NCBI GenBank assembly: GCA_002049455.2
Contig: KV918782.1
Coordinates: 186,001-250,000 of the forward strand
Origin: Porphyra umbilicalis
Lineage: Eukaryota; Rhodophyta; Bangiophyceae; Bangiales; Bangiaceae
DNA length: 64,000 nt
Reading direction: 5' to 3'
The position numbers and the translations under genes were made by a program. Under the pieces are notes generated by a model, which saw nothing but the letters and a program-made list of their open reading frames with translations, was not told the DNA's origin and did not search any database. Each line of letters opens with the position of its first letter. Positions within the stretch are counted from its first letter, which is position 1. Of the stretch, positions 1 to 11,576 are shown piece by piece.

Positions 1-370
1 CTCAGCGCGCGCAAAGTACTCGGGAAGCGCGGGTGCATGAGTGTGCCGGTCCCCTCTGCGTGTCATTCAATCTCTCGCGGGCACTCCTAGAGGGCTGTGG
101 GCATCCAGACACACGCAGGTGAGGTCGTACCCCCCTGTCGGCGGAACCCGTCCGAGTGGGAAAGATTCTCCTTTCCCCGGTCTTTGCCGGAAAACTGCCT
201 GGAGTTAAGGCTTGAGGGGCTACCCCAAGACTAACCAGCCACTACTGAGCCCGTTTCTGTCGTCAGAATGGAAGTGAGATGAGCCACTTTCCCAGGAGAG
301 ACCTCTCAGAATGCGACTCATTTGAGTCTTTGCGACTCAATTGAGCCATCTGGTAGAATAGACACTAGGG
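1..370. other. No gene recognised
   Basis: I see no coding pattern, RNA gene or strong repeat here. Two short direct repeats of GCGACTCA(A/T)TTGAG lie near 317-345. The inverted-repeat element that starts at 371 bounds the stretch on the right. Confidence 0.4.
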
Positions 371-1119
371 TTGTTGAGTGCGCCCAGGGCGCTCTTTTTG
401 GGCGCATTTTAGGCTCTCAATGGGCGCTCAGAGGGCGCTAGAGCGCCCAGCGCCCACAGTCTCCTGGGCGCTTGAATGGGCGCTCTGAATAATAATGGTC
501 GTAACATTTTAACTACGTGGTCGACGGAGTGCCCGACGACTCTGTCTACAGCCTCTATTGGCGCAGCAGCCCTGGCTGCAGGTGCCCCAGCAGTAAGGCG
601 GGAAGGGCCCGTCCGGAGGTGGCCATGGCAGCAGCGATGGCCCTTGTCTTGGCGCCAGAGCAGCAGCATCCTTCTCATCACCTCCTACGACTGCAAGACA
701 TCTTTGGCAAGGATATCTACTCTGCCAATGCTGCCGACGTGATCGGCGTGACTGTGTATGGTGTGCGTGTGTTTCTTGTCCTCATGGCCCGACGGTCTCG
801 TTGTCTAGATCACCACATGGAGCATATTCAGCTGCTCTCTTGTTTGTCCTTGGGAGCTGCCGCTGTCAGCGGCACGCAGACACTTTGGGGCTTGCGGATG
901 ACCGTCATCAGTCCTTCTTTCACATGCATGGAGAAATTCACAGATGGTCGCTAGTTTCCAGGAAACACAGTCAAAACGTAAGAACAAGAGGGGGCTACCT
1001 GATCATTTATGGGTGCTACAACGGGCGCTTGAGGGGCGCTCAGGACGCACTGAGCGCTCAAAGGGCGCTCAGGGGCGCATTATGCACCAGCGCCCCAAAA
1101 ATCGAGGCGCACTCAACAA
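371..1119. mobile_element. 749-bp non-autonomous TIR element with GGGCGCTC subterminal repeats
   Basis: The ends are a perfect 14-bp inverted repeat: TTGTTGAGTGCGCC at 371-384 and its reverse complement at 1106-1119. Just inside each end there is a run of TTTTTGGG(G)CGC, then many copies of the octamer GGGCGCTC or GAGCGCCC in both orientations (about 385-490 and 1019-1105). The middle (490-1015) has no convincing coding frame. Short terminal inverted repeats plus clustered subterminal motifs are typical of non-autonomous cut-and-paste transposons, where the subterminal motifs bind transposase. I cannot assign a superfamily because no clean target-site duplication is visible (flanks ACTAGGG and GCTTAAGGG are only loosely alike). 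Confidence 0.6.
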
Positions 1120-2182
1120 GCTTAAGGGCCACCGCGGTGGGAAACAAATGCCGTTTCGGGCCATGTGGATCCACATTGGGTTGGTCGCCACTGCGCAGTG
1201 AGGACCGCTGAGCATACAACGGCAAGACTGGCTCGGCCGCTCCCACTCTATGGCAGCGGCGCCTGCTGGCTGTTGGTGGCCGCGTCACCCTGCCACGGGC
1301 GCCTGTGTCGTCAATGGAAGGCTGCTCTTCTGTTCTTTGCACAGTGGTTCAATGGTCCTCGACCCGCTCTCTGCGTGCCGCGCGGTCAGTCAGCACCACA
1401 GAGCGAACGTTTCTTGGTTGCTTTCATTGCCAATACTCGGTTTTTCTCTGGGGCTGAGGCTGCCGCGCGGCTGCTGCGCCAGGTCGTCCCCCCAGTCGGT
1501 GAACAGGCGCACGCAACGGCCATGTAAAGGTCCATCCCATATAGCTAGACTGATGGGAGACACCCCACTTGTAGTCCGCCGCACCAGCGAGCGGCTTCAC
1601 CAACCAAGAAGCAGTGTTTTTTACAAGGGCACGGTACTCAGCAGAATTCATTACCTGTGAAGACATCATCTGTCTAACGTGCATCGTGATGGCAGAAAAG
1701 AGTACACTGCGATCGAGAACAGAAAAAAACCGGACGTGCAGTGCAAAAAACGCCCGTGAGTTCGTACAGCACAAGGTCGGGACGTTTCCACGTTTCAAAA
1801 CGTGTACATGGTGTACAGGCGCCGTGTTCATGCTTTCTCCATCACAAACGTACCTACGGCGCTGCCGCAAATGGCCGGAGAAGGAGGTGTCTTGTAATGC
1901 GTCGTCTGTGCTGTTGCCAGAGGAAGAGGGGCATTTACTGTCATGGGTGCTACTTTAGTTTTTTTCTCGTCAATCAAATTTGTATTTTAAGCTCTCTCTG
2001 ATAAGTGAAGTATCACTGCACCAGTTCTCCACGGCTTTTCTTGGCGGCGCGTCGCTCGCCCCACACACTCTGCACGCACCGCATCCGTCGTTGATACTGT
2101 ACCGTGCCCGCCACACCCACAGCAGGCCCCGCACCCTCCCCACCTCCCCCACTGGCCTTGGTCTTTTGTTCTACTCGACGGT
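1120..2182. other. Intergenic, nothing recognised
   Basis: Open frames here overlap on both strands and show no motif, signal peptide or conserved composition. I see no RNA gene or repeat. Confidence 0.4.
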
Positions 2183-2184
2183 TA

Positions 2185-2316
2185 CAGCCGTTCTCCCAAA
2201 AATCCCGCACTGCAACTGTCCCAAAAGTGTTCCCAATCGGCCTCTAGGTGGTCGTAGATGCCGATTTGGAACTCTTTTGCAACAGCTGGAGTGCGGGATT
2301 TTTGGGAGAACGGCTG
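2185..2316. mobile_element. 132-bp mariner-type MITE, near-complete palindrome, TA target duplication
   Basis: The element is flanked by TA on both sides (2183-2184 and 2317-2318). The first 27 bases, beginning CAGCCGTTCTCCCAAAAATC, are the exact reverse complement of the last 27. Pairing continues imperfectly almost to the centre, so the whole element can fold as one long hairpin. A TA duplication with inverted ends is the signature of Tc1/mariner insertion. There is no coding capacity, so it is non-autonomous. A second copy, interrupted by other insertions, lies at 31193-32754. Confidence 0.8.
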
Positions 2317-2731
2317 TAGCCTGTCATGTCGTCGTAGCTCAAGTATGAGCTGCATGCTTGCATTTATGACGGCGGACAACTATCAGGCGGTGGGTGAGGT
2401 GAACGCGGCATTGGCAGCACTAATTGGGGAATAGCAGCTGGAGGTGGAGTCCGGGGGGGTCGAGGGTGTGAGTGGCTCGTCTGATAAGGAGAGCGACGGC
2501 AGTTCCGACATGGAAGAGTGAGTTGTGCTTTGCTTGCTGCACGTAAATGTTTTTCTTGCACTTCCCTGTTTTCTTGGTACGGTACGACCAGGAGGTTGGC
2601 ACCCGTTGGTGGCCCTTCTGGTGGGCCAACACTCGTGGGGGGGGGGCTGGATGCGATCAGGGCCGCGCACGGCCGTGTGTGTCCGCAATGGGCCAAGTCA
2701 CGCATTCCATTGACCATGAAGACGGATTTAA
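2317..2731. other. Intergenic
   Basis: No gene is supported. The stretch holds a G9 tract near 2639-2647 and overlapping chance frames. Confidence 0.35.
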
Positions 2732-4059
2732 ATGACACAAATCGACTTGTCCGCAGCAAGATATATTGTTGTGGACCCTGTCCTGGCGATGTCGGAATTC
2801 ATTGGATTTGGGCCAGAAGGACAATCGGACTGGAGACACAGCATGGGCGTCCATGGCGTTGCAGTCATGCACCGTGTCTCTCCCTCTCCGCATCTCCAGT
2901 GGAAGACAAGCGCTTTCGTGTCTGAAAATTTTAGAGCTGAGCCGTAGCTCACTGCTGACCTCCCATGCAAATTTTCGGTCCCATGCGACAGCCTCCCGTC
3001 TCGTGCGGATATTTTTGTTATCTGTCTAGCTATAAGGGATGGACCTTTAGTGGCGGTCGGCGAAGTCATGCCTCACCCAGTGCGCTTGGAAGAAGAACTC
3101 TTTACAGGATAGTGAGCTGCGCAGTGCCCGCAAACGCCTGTTGTCCAGAGAACCATTTATGGGGGTCTGTGGCGCCAATAAACCCACACCGCCGGTGGCA
3201 GGCATGCGCATTTTGCGCGCACTTCGGAATGCCCCTTCGCGATATGTGCACGGCGGCCCACGGATCGCGCAGCTTTCCGAAGGCAACGGACGGGACGGAC
3301 ACGTGGAACCCGGTACTTCCGAACACATCTGAAGAGAATTTAACATCTCCAACTGTGTGCACTTGGTCGATGAAAACCCCATTGCCACATTGGACCAGGC
3401 CGCTGATCTCGGAGAAGACCCCGCCCTGCTCCGGCTCATCCCTCCGCGGCTCTTGTTGGCTGCCCGTTGTGGCGAGGACGCGGACAACTCCGTGTCCGAG
3501 GACGTGGACATTGCGTCGGTGGACCGTGTTGACGAGAAGGACACTCTCCTGCGCTTCTTCCGTGCTCAGTTGGGGGGGAGGGACTGTCTGTCATGGGCGG
3601 TGGAGGACATTGTGCACGTCGAGGCAAAGCGCAACGCTGTTGACACGCTACTGCGAAAGCTCGCTTCGTTGCGCCGGTTTTTTCCTGGTGGGGAGCCCAT
3701 GGAAATGAAAAAGCAATGTCGTGCCCTGCACCACGGGCTCTTGTTGATGCTGTTCACCGCGGTCTTTTGTTGAAAGAGCTCCCGTACCTTGCAGTATGTG
3801 CTGCCACCCCGCACATTCGGTACATGCGTCTGCGTTCAACTCCGTACTCGTGACGAATGAGGATGCCCAGTCGCCGCGGCTGTACCTGCCCGATGACGGA
3901 CGTCCGGGAAATGCGGTGGCCCTTGAAACATGGGAGTCGCGCGGATCGGGCAGCACGTCGACGGTATTGCGCAACACGGCCGGGTCTGTCGTGCGTTTTG
4001 CGCCGCCATATCTATCACGTACGGGTAATGACACTAGGACACGTCCTCCGGAAATATAA
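2732..4059 (+). other. Possible decayed coding region, unknown
   Basis: Several + strand stretches have a less GC-driven, protein-like composition than their surroundings: 2732-2947, then 3141-3773 in a single frame broken by one TGA (3330-3332), and 3796-4059. The longest part after the stop is acidic and leucine-rich (residues such as DENPIATLDQAADLGEDPAL). The pieces are in different frames, so this would need introns or frameshifts. I do not recognise a family and the whole region may be noncoding. Confidence 0.2.
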
Positions 4060-5325
4060 AAAACATGGTTTGTCTCTCTTTTTGTGTGGTGCATGCAGTC
4101 GTACGTGGAACGGGTACATTCATCCGTGCCAAATTGCCTGTATTGTGTTCATTCAGACGACTGCAGAAATACCCTCAGCACTGGGTGGCCAGCGGGGGGT
4201 ATTCACAAATCGCATGAGTCCGTGTCACGATAAGGGTGGTTCCAACAATAGCCGTCTGGAACCTTAAACTATTCCCAAATGGCTTGCGCGTGGCGGCCTC
4301 TGATTGGATCCGCGACGCGTCCCCATAGCCCTGCTGAAACGAGCCAGGACTTACGGCAGGAGGGGGACTAAAGCGGGCTACTGTTGGTAACATATGCCGA
4401 CAGGACACGGAAACCTCGTTCCGCCCGTCATGCGCTTTCGAACCACCATTGACGATGGAATCGTGGTAGCCCACCGTGCTGCAGGCTACTTCAACGTGAA
4501 TCTGGTCGAGAATGGTTCTGCGGCGCGATCGTCAACGCGATCGTCCGCGATCGTTGTTAAAGGGGAGACACGTAGCGGTTTCCAACAGCCGTTCAAGCAC
4601 CAATACAGCTGTCGGCCCCTAAAAGCCTGCCGATTGGGCCCAAATCGGCCTGCCACGACAGCGCCAGAGGGCACGAATATGGCCTGCGGCGTGTGAGTCA
4701 GGCAGCAACTTGGGACGGACGCTTCCGCGCCTTGAGCTCGGTTGAGGCCTCGGTCTCTCGCGACCACAAGGCCCATACGTAGCGGCCCGGGTTGCTCACA
4801 CGCAGACGGATGTCTGTGCTCGTTCTGGACGTGGGACAGCCCAGGCCACACAATACCCTGAACGCTGTTCTTTGGGGGGGGGGGGGGGCGACAGCGGGGC
4901 GTAACGGAAGCCTCGGGCGTCGGCCGGCGTTCCTTCGGCCTTTGGTTCGACCACCTGCTGTGTGCCCTCGGCCTCCGCAGCGGCAACCGCAGGCTCCCCC
5001 CGCGCGCGCGCGGCCCCATGGCTGACTCTTTGCGGGCCGATGCCAGCGCAGGTCACACCCAGATCTCCCTCGCGGCGAGTGTGTCGCGACGCCGCCTGCC
5101 TGGAATGCGGCAGAGGACGGTACGTACATATCTGTGGCAAGACCGGCGGGCGTGGAGGCCTTGCTGAAGTGGTTTGGCTCGGACGCGCCCAGCTTCACAC
5201 CATGGAATCATCCACCCGAATCGTGCGTGCACAGAACGCGCACAGTGCAGCTGACCGAGTGGGAAAGCGATGACGCATGGCCACCGCGACGCAAGCGTGA
5301 AGCGGCCGTAGATGGCTGAGCGATG
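4060..5325. other. Intergenic with a G15 tract
   Basis: No gene is supported; overlapping minus-strand frames of 166-177 codons lack recognisable domains. An uninterrupted run of fifteen G lies at 4874-4888. Confidence 0.35.
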
Positions 5326-5382
5326 GCGACTGGGGTGCGCGAGGGCGACTGGGGTGCGCGAGGGTGACTGGGGTGCGCGAGG
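5326..5382 (+). repeat. 19-bp tandem repeat, three copies
   Basis: Three head-to-tail copies of GCGACTGGGGTGCGCGAGG; only one base differs (GTGACT in the third). Confidence 0.85.
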
Positions 5383-5385
5383 GGG

Positions 5386-6420
5386 AGCGGCAAGCCGAAA
5401 TCGTGGAGGAAATGAGAGAGGGCGCATGCGCAGCAATGAGCTTCAGAGTGTATCGAAACAGACACTTGGACAAGGAGAACGCGCCATGCAGGACTAAACA
5501 ACAAAGCGAAACGAGAAAAGAAAGAACCACCCCATCCGAGAGCAACTCCACCATGTCCGCACCACTCGTATGCCGCGTTATACATGTCATGACCCCCCTA
5601 CCCCCGACCCCCCGCCTCCGTCGCCCGGGCCCAAAGTCGCCATCCGCGCAGGGTGGAGGATCCCCCACCCGCTCTGCCCCCGTGGTGCGCCCCGCCTTCA
5701 GCCGCGCACGCCCTCCACCACAATGGCAGCACCGCGTCGGCCTGCGACAACAGCAGGCGTCGGCCTGCGATAACAGCTGCAGCTGTCGAGCTACCGCCGC
5801 CGCCGCGCCGTCCTCCCTCGAGGGGCTGGCCCCCCCGCTGAGGGACCACCGCCCGCACGGCATGCTCACTGCGGCCGCCGGCCGCGGGCCGCGTGCACCT
5901 CGTGAAGGCGGCGTACGGGCGCGCCGTCCTACGTCCACCGGCCGGCAGGCGGAGCACGGGCGCACCGCCTTACGCCCACCCGCCCGCACGCCCGTACGCA
6001 GCACCAGTCCTAGATACTGGTCCGTGGGGGACGGCGGCCGCCCAGACGAGCGGCGCCAGGCGCCGACAGCGGCAGAAGTGGTCACGCCCCCTTCCTTCCC
6101 CCCACCAGCCGCCTCCCCGCCACAGACGGCCGTTGCCACCCAGCTGCCTCGTGGGCGCGCCGCCGCCACCAAAGGCGGTGCAACTGACCGCGGCCGCCAC
6201 CGCTGCTGCTGCGACGGCCACCGACGCCGCGTGCCACCGCTGCCGCGCACCATTGCCGCAGCGCACCGTCGCAAACCGTCGCGGTTGGCCGCGATCCGCC
6301 GAGCCGGTGGCAGAAGCGTCTGTGCGGAAAAGGAAGGGCGTACAAACAACGTACATGGTATGCCACAAACAGCGTGGACAGCTGGTCAGCGATGTTCTCA
6401 GTCGTAGGGCATCGTAGACG
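5386..6420. other. Low-complexity GC-rich region, coding status unresolved
   Basis: Long frames are open on both strands (347 codons on +, 384 on -) because GC is extreme and stop codons are rare. The + frame is a Pro/Arg/Ala-rich string without domains. The - frame contains one hydrophobic segment (translated from about 5500-5560) that could be membrane-spanning. Nothing distinguishes a real gene from chance here. Confidence 0.3.
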
Positions 6421-7605
6421 TCTTCTCACCGTCTCGCGAGCGCCTTACCAGCAGTGGAGACGGTCGTCAAAAAGTGCTTCCTCTCTGAGGAGACAAAGTG
6501 CCGCGAGATGTACCACGAAGCGAGAACACTCCAGAGCGTTGAGATGCGCAAGGACCCAAAAGACAGGCGGTGCGCAAAGCTATAAAAGCGTCATGACGGG
6601 GCACGCCACATCGTGCGCATAGTGACGGGGATACCATAGACCTGCGACGACACGGACGCCGTCGACGACGGCGGTGGGCATCACCGTGGAGCGGCCATGC
6701 GGCTGACGGAGCCCCACCCGCTCGGCCGGGCCATTTGGAAGGGGGGTCGGGACAGCACCTGGTCACCCCTTCAGCCCCACCCCCCAAGCCGCCCTTTGAG
6801 ACCAGTGTCGGATGAGCGCAACCGCATTTCTGCCATTGCCACACGACAATCACAGCGGGACGGATTGATCGTCCCCCCCCTCCCCCCATATTCTGAGGCA
6901 TTCTGCCACTGTAGCGCTCACCCACACCCCATTTAGACCGCCCCAGCCCGCGTCCGCGACGGCATCACGACGATGACCCACCCGTCGATTCCACCAGCTC
7001 CTGCACTGTCGGACTGACGGACCCCGCTCAATCATATCTTCAGGGCACATTGCCCGCGCACGGCCCTCGCCAGCCGCCACCCCTCGTCCTGGCCGACTGG
7101 GCCAGTGTCGGGGGGGCCAGCGCATCGCGAGGGCCCTGCGGACACAATTCTTGGGGCTCGCGAGATCGCGCGTCATCCGCCACCGATTCTCGTGGTCCAA
7201 GGCTACACGTGGCAGCCCTGGCGATCGTCATTTCACCGGTTTGAGAGTGCCAGAAGCCCACATTCGACGCCGAAACGGCCCTATTGGGCCAATCTCCGTC
7301 CGAAGCGGCGTCAGACGTCCAGATAGGGGGCCTCCTATCTGGACGATGAGATTCTATCCAGACTCGAATAGATTCGTTTGAGATGTACTTACCATGGAAC
7401 TCTAAGTGGCCAGATGGGCGTTTCCGGACCGGACGGCTTCGTATTATTGCTAGCACAGCGTTTCCCGACACGTCGCAGCGAATATGCCACGTTTCCGCAA
7501 TATGGCGCATATCTCAGGTCGTATCGGTATTGTTGGATCCGCCCTAATGAGTCGAATCAAGCAGCCGACGACAACAGGCGTTTGTGGGCACTGCGCTGTG
7601 GCTTA
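6421..7605. other. Intergenic
   Basis: No gene is supported. The only structure I can point to is the hairpin at 7316-7345, listed separately. Confidence 0.35.
7316..7345. repeat. 12-bp perfect hairpin
   Basis: CGTCCAGATAGG (7316-7327) pairs perfectly with CCTATCTGGACG (7334-7345) around a 6-base loop. There is no T-tract after it, and I cannot tell whether it is a tiny MITE or a transcript hairpin. Confidence 0.6.
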
Positions 7606-8344
7606 GAGCATTGTTAACAATGAGATGCTATTCCCATATTCAAGCCACGTTGCACAACGTGTCCCATTAAGCACCTGAAGTCCGATGTAACACCACTTTT
7701 CAGACGAAGAAGCCCTTTTTTGTTCGGGCCATGGAAATCGAACTACCTACTTGATTCTGGCTTCCGCTGACCAAGAATAGCAGTGCGGCTATCGCTTTTC
7801 TATTTCGAGTCGGAATAGCTTTTAGGATAGCCGAGGCTATCTCACGGGGGCCTCTGATTGGCCCATGTGATGGATCAACGACCCGTTTCACAGCAAATAG
7901 TAGCACGTGGCTGCAACGTGTGCGCGACGTCTGCAACATTGACTGCCAGTTTCTTCGGGGCAGAGGTGGTGGGAACGTCCGCAAGAGCTGTCGGGCATGG
8001 CAATGGTCCTACAGTGACGTCCTTCTAGGCATGGTCGTCATCAAGCGCTGCACATTTTGGCCTGTTTCTTTGTCCGTCTGCCGACGAGCGTTCTCTGCGC
8101 CTTCGTTATGGTTGATACGGCTGCTCACCACAGTTATCATCTGCCGCTGCAGTGAATCAAGTCCTGGCAGAAAATATCGTCTTGATCGGGCCCAGACAAG
8201 GTCTCGTGTAAGGAAACCTGCGGGTACTTAGGCTCATGACAGCACAGCAGCCAACCGCTGACGTACATGTGGCTGTCTAAGGACGCGGACTTGGTTCTAG
8301 AATGGAATAGCCGATAGCGATAGCCTGAGTTGTTGGCAATGCTC
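7606..8344. mobile_element. 739-bp Harbinger-type MITE, TTA target duplication
   Basis: The element begins GAGCATTGTTAACAA and ends TTGTTGGCAATGCTC, a 15-bp inverted repeat with two mismatches. TTA flanks both sides (7603-7605 and 8345-8347), the TWA-type duplication known for PIF/Harbinger elements. A homologous copy, about 85-90 percent alike by eye, lies at 33474-34221 and again at 47744-48491. No coding frame is shared by the copies, so it is non-autonomous. The Harbinger transposases in this window are plausible but unproven mobilisers. Confidence 0.75.
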
Positions 8345-8507
8345 TTAGAGCAAAGCCAGCAATGTCGGTCTATCACAACGTGTCTCAATTATTGGTGAAA
8401 CGTGTCTAAATTCGCTTAATAGGCCACGAACAGCTGTGTGTCAATGTGAACGTGCCCTATTGAACGTCGAACGACCTCCTCGAATTTAGATAAGTCCAAC
8501 TCGGTTC

Positions 8508-8595
8508 GATAGTCCGAGTGTCACAATAGGTCGCGCATGGCCTATTCGAAGCCAAAATAGGGCACGCGCACCCTATTCAGGACACTCGGACTATC
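8508..8595. repeat. 88-bp inverted repeat with 15-bp perfect arms
   Basis: GATAGTCCGAGTGTC (8508-8522) is the exact reverse complement of 8581-8595. The inner part also contains the facing sequences CAATAGG and CCCTATT. It may be a minimal MITE, but I see no clear target duplication. Confidence 0.55.
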
Positions 8596-9370
8596 CTACG
8601 GGCCCTCTCATTGGCTGGAAGAGAAACGGTTTCAATGTAAAACGTGTCCAACGACGACCGGCAACGTGAAACAACGACCGTAACACGATCGAGGCGCCAT
8701 GCACTGAGCCGATAATGACATGTGACCGACGCATCGATTCACCCCGTGACTGGAGAAAAAGACGCGAACTACGTGAGAGGCCGCGACGTATGAGGGCGAC
8801 AGAGATCCCTGGCATGCGGCCAGGATCATGGCGACCGCGCCCCGGGATCGAGGAGGTTGGCAGCCAACACTCCAGTTGGTCCTCGGGCCGCTTTGTCAGT
8901 CTTGGGCCCTATGATCATAGAGACTGTGTGTTTTGGAGGACGCGCAGGGCAACGACGTAGCAGCAGTGAGATTGTCAGGGCCTAACATGGTCAAGTGTCC
9001 TTCGAGTCGTAGAAAGCCGGGCCGTTAATTCTTGGTCAGTGTCACGGTCGGTGCGTCATGCATGATACGTTGTTCTGCAAGAGAGAACTGCCCTGAACTA
9101 GCCGAGACGGTGGTACCAGTTGTCAGGTTCCTGGACATAGAGGACGCTACGTACCTGTACGTATCACTGAGTTGGAAGCACTCTCTGATACGATTGGTCA
9201 TGCGACACGAACAAACAGGCCGATTCCAAGGGTGTGCCGGATGGCAGGCTCTGGTACGTCCGAGAACCTATTCTGTGGGCGGCCCGGTAGGTCCCAACGG
9301 ATAGGGCTGGTGGGTGGGCATCCTGCATCCGAGGCGCAGGTGTGCCCCTGTCGGCGACGTGCGCCGTCGA
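8596..9370. other. Intergenic, upstream of the transposase gene
   Basis: No gene is supported. This is presumably the 5' flank of the Harbinger element that carries the transposase at 9512; I could not identify that element's terminal inverted repeat. Confidence 0.35.
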
Positions 9371-9490
9371 CCGCCGTGCGCGTCACCGTCGTGCTCGCCA
9401 TCGCCGTGCTCTCTACCGCCGTGCCCGCCACCGTCGTGTTCGCAATCATCGTGCTCGCTGCCGCCGTGCGCGCCCCCGTCGTGCCCGCGA
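9371..9490 (+). repeat. 15-bp repeat (8 copies) upstream of the transposase start
   Basis: Eight imperfect 15-base units, each reading (P/S)(P/S)C followed by two variable residues in the transposase frame. If translation started upstream at 9314 this would be a Cys/Pro-rich leader. I prefer the start at 9512 because it has the better context and matches the start region of the two related transposases. Confidence 0.6.
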
Positions 9491-9511
9491 CCGGTACGTG
9501 GTTCCTGCACC

Positions 9512-11386
9512 ATGGACGGCATGATGACTGTGCCTGGGTGGGAGGAGGACGAGGGGGCTAACGATGACGTCACGACGTCGGTTGTAGTGGCTGCTCACGT
9601 CGCGACATTGTTGGAGGCGCGACGGCGGGCACTCGCCGCCGCGCAAATCCATCGGCCGCGGTACCGGGGCTCGGTGCCTGGTAGGTTGGCAAACCGGCCT
9701 CGCAACTTTGCGCTTGGTCTGCAGTGCATCCTACGCGATTACTTCGGCGTTGACGGCCTACCCCCGGTTTTCGGTCGAGAGCAATTTGAGCGGCGGTTCC
9801 GCGTTCCGATGGCGGTCTTCCTTCGGATCGACCGCGCGATCAAAGACCGCCCATTTTGGGTGCAACGTGTCAACGCGACGGGGCAGCCGCAGGCACATCC
9901 CCTTCAGAAGCTGGTTGCCGTGTTTCGCGTCCTCGCCTATGGCGAATCGTATGACCGCGCGGACGAGTATGTGCGGCTGTCGCGATCGACTATCTCGACG
10001 GCGGTTAAGCTCTTCACTGAGTTTATGGTCGATGACTTCGGCCCACTGTACCTGCGGCCGCCCACGCGGCGTGAGATTGAGAGCATCCTGGGCCGCAACG
10101 CTGAGCGGGGGTTACCTGGGTGTCTTGGGTCGCTTGATTGCTCGCACTGGGAGTGGTCGTCGTGCCCCAAGGCGCGTGCGGGCACGTACCAGGGCCGGGA
10201 CGGACGACGATCCATCGTGATTGAGGCCATTTGTGATGAAGACACGTGGATCTACCACATTTTCGCGGGGAGTCCTGGGAGTCTCAATGATATTAACGTC
10301 CTGTATCAATCGCCTATGTACATGGATGTCGTTACGGGGAAGTGGCCACCACGTGAATTTTCGTTTACTGTCAATGGAAATACCCGGACCTTGCTGTATT
10401 ACCTTGTGGACGGAATTTACCCCCGCTTCGCGTTTTTCGTGGCTCCCTACCCCAACCCCCAGACGCCTGAGCAGCGCACGTTTAATCGCCTGCAGGAGGC
10501 TCTGCGGAAGGACGTTGAGCGGCTTTTCGGTATCCTGACGGCACGTTTTCACGTGATGTTGCACCCTTGCCGGATGTGGACCGTGCCCCGCATGGTTTTG
10601 ACAACCCAGACGGTCGCCATACTCCACAATATGGTGGTGGAGGCGCGCCGAGACAGCTTCTTGTCGCGGTCGCGATCGACCCAGTACGGGGCGGGTGGAG
10701 CCGGTGGAGCGGGCGCAGCAGACGGGGCAGGTGGGGGTGGCGTGGACGCCGCGGACGGCGCGAGCGTCGGCGGCGCCCCCGCGGGAGGAGGTGGCGGGGG
10801 GGCTGCAGGGGTTGGTACGGCGGACGGGGCGGGAGACGCCGGCCTTGGCGCTGGCGCCGCTGCAGGCGCGGGCGCCGGCGGTGTCCCTGCGGGAGGCGCC
10901 GGCCAGGCGGCTGTTGGCGTGGGTGCGGCGGAGGCGGTGGGCGGGGCCGGCGCGGGCGCCGCCGGTGGCGCCGGCGCAGCCGGCGCTGACGATGGCGCCG
11001 GCGCGGGCGCCGCCGGTGGCGCGGGCGCAGCCGGCGCTGACGATGGCGCCGGCGCGGGCGCCGTCGATGGTGCGGGATTCGGCGGCGGTGGGCTCGCAGG
11101 CGCCGGAGAGGGCGGTGACGAGGAGGAGGGTGCTGGGGCAGGAGGGGCCGCGGATGGAGGGGGAGCCGCTGCTGCCGCCGGGGAGCTGGCAGATCTGGGT
11201 GGTGCACCCGGTTATGCACCCCCTGCTGTCGGGGCCGCCGCTGTGGCGCCCATGAGCGAATGTATGCGCATTCTGGTGGCCACGGGTGAGGCCAAGTCGC
11301 AGGAGGAGCATCAAGCGCTTCGCGAGGACCTATGCGCACACGTTTTTGCGCAGCGCGGTGAGCTCCTCGATCCGTATGTTGATTGA
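9512..11386 (+). CDS. PIF/Harbinger DDE transposase, lineage 1
   Basis: 624 residues. This is a nuclear cut-and-paste transposase with an RNase-H-like DDE nuclease fold. The three catalytic acids are visible: D209 in GSLDCSHWEW, D260 in GSLNDINVL and E336 in RKDVERLFG. The N-terminal part carries RYRGSVPGR followed by FRVPMAVFLRI and PLQKLVAVFRVLAYG, all hallmarks of this family. The start at 9512 sits in CACCATGG. The last third (about residues 390-590) is a Gly/Ala/Asp-rich disordered tail with repeated AGADDGAGAGAAGGAG units, much longer than usual for the family. The likely partner is the facing Myb/SANT gene at 16747-18489, 5.4 kb away beyond satellite DNA. The frame is intact; activity is unproven. 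Confidence 0.93.
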   Translation: MDGMMTVPGWEEDEGANDDVTTSVVVAAHVATLLEARRRALAAAQIHRPRYRGSVPGRLANRPRNFALGLQCILRDYFGVDGLPPVFGREQFERRFRVPMAVFLRIDRAIKDRPFWVQRVNATGQPQAHPLQKLVAVFRVLAYGESYDRADEYVRLSRSTISTAVKLFTEFMVDDFGPLYLRPPTRREIESILGRNAERGLPGCLGSLDCSHWEWSSCPKARAGTYQGRDGRRSIVIEAICDEDTWIYHIFAGSPGSLNDINVLYQSPMYMDVVTGKWPPREFSFTVNGNTRTLLYYLVDGIYPRFAFFVAPYPNPQTPEQRTFNRLQEALRKDVERLFGILTARFHVMLHPCRMWTVPRMVLTTQTVAILHNMVVEARRDSFLSRSRSTQYGAGGAGGAGAADGAGGGGVDAADGASVGGAPAGGGGGGAAGVGTADGAGDAGLGAGAAAGAGAGGVPAGGAGQAAVGVGAAEAVGGAGAGAAGGAGAAGADDGAGAGAAGGAGAAGADDGAGAGAVDGAGFGGGGLAGAGEGGDEEEGAGAGGAADGGGAAAAAGELADLGGAPGYAPPAVGAAAVAPMSECMRILVATGEAKSQEEHQALREDLCAHVFAQRGELLDPYVD

Positions 11387-11576
11387 TGTTTTCTCTGTGT
11401 GGTATTCTCGACGTACTTCTTGTGTGCACATGTTGTGTGTGAATATTGTCTCTCTGACGAAAAGGGTTAGTCCTTGAATGTCTTTTTTGTCCCTGTTAAC
11501 GTTATCTGCACCAACGTCTTATCAGATTTACCAAATCACCATGCCACATGAGTCCTGCTTGCCGGCAGCGGCGACC

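Noticed and set aside
5195..6407. Overlapping 384-codon minus and 347-codon plus frames
   Set aside because: Neither has a recognisable domain; both are explained by extreme GC. Kept only as an unresolved region.
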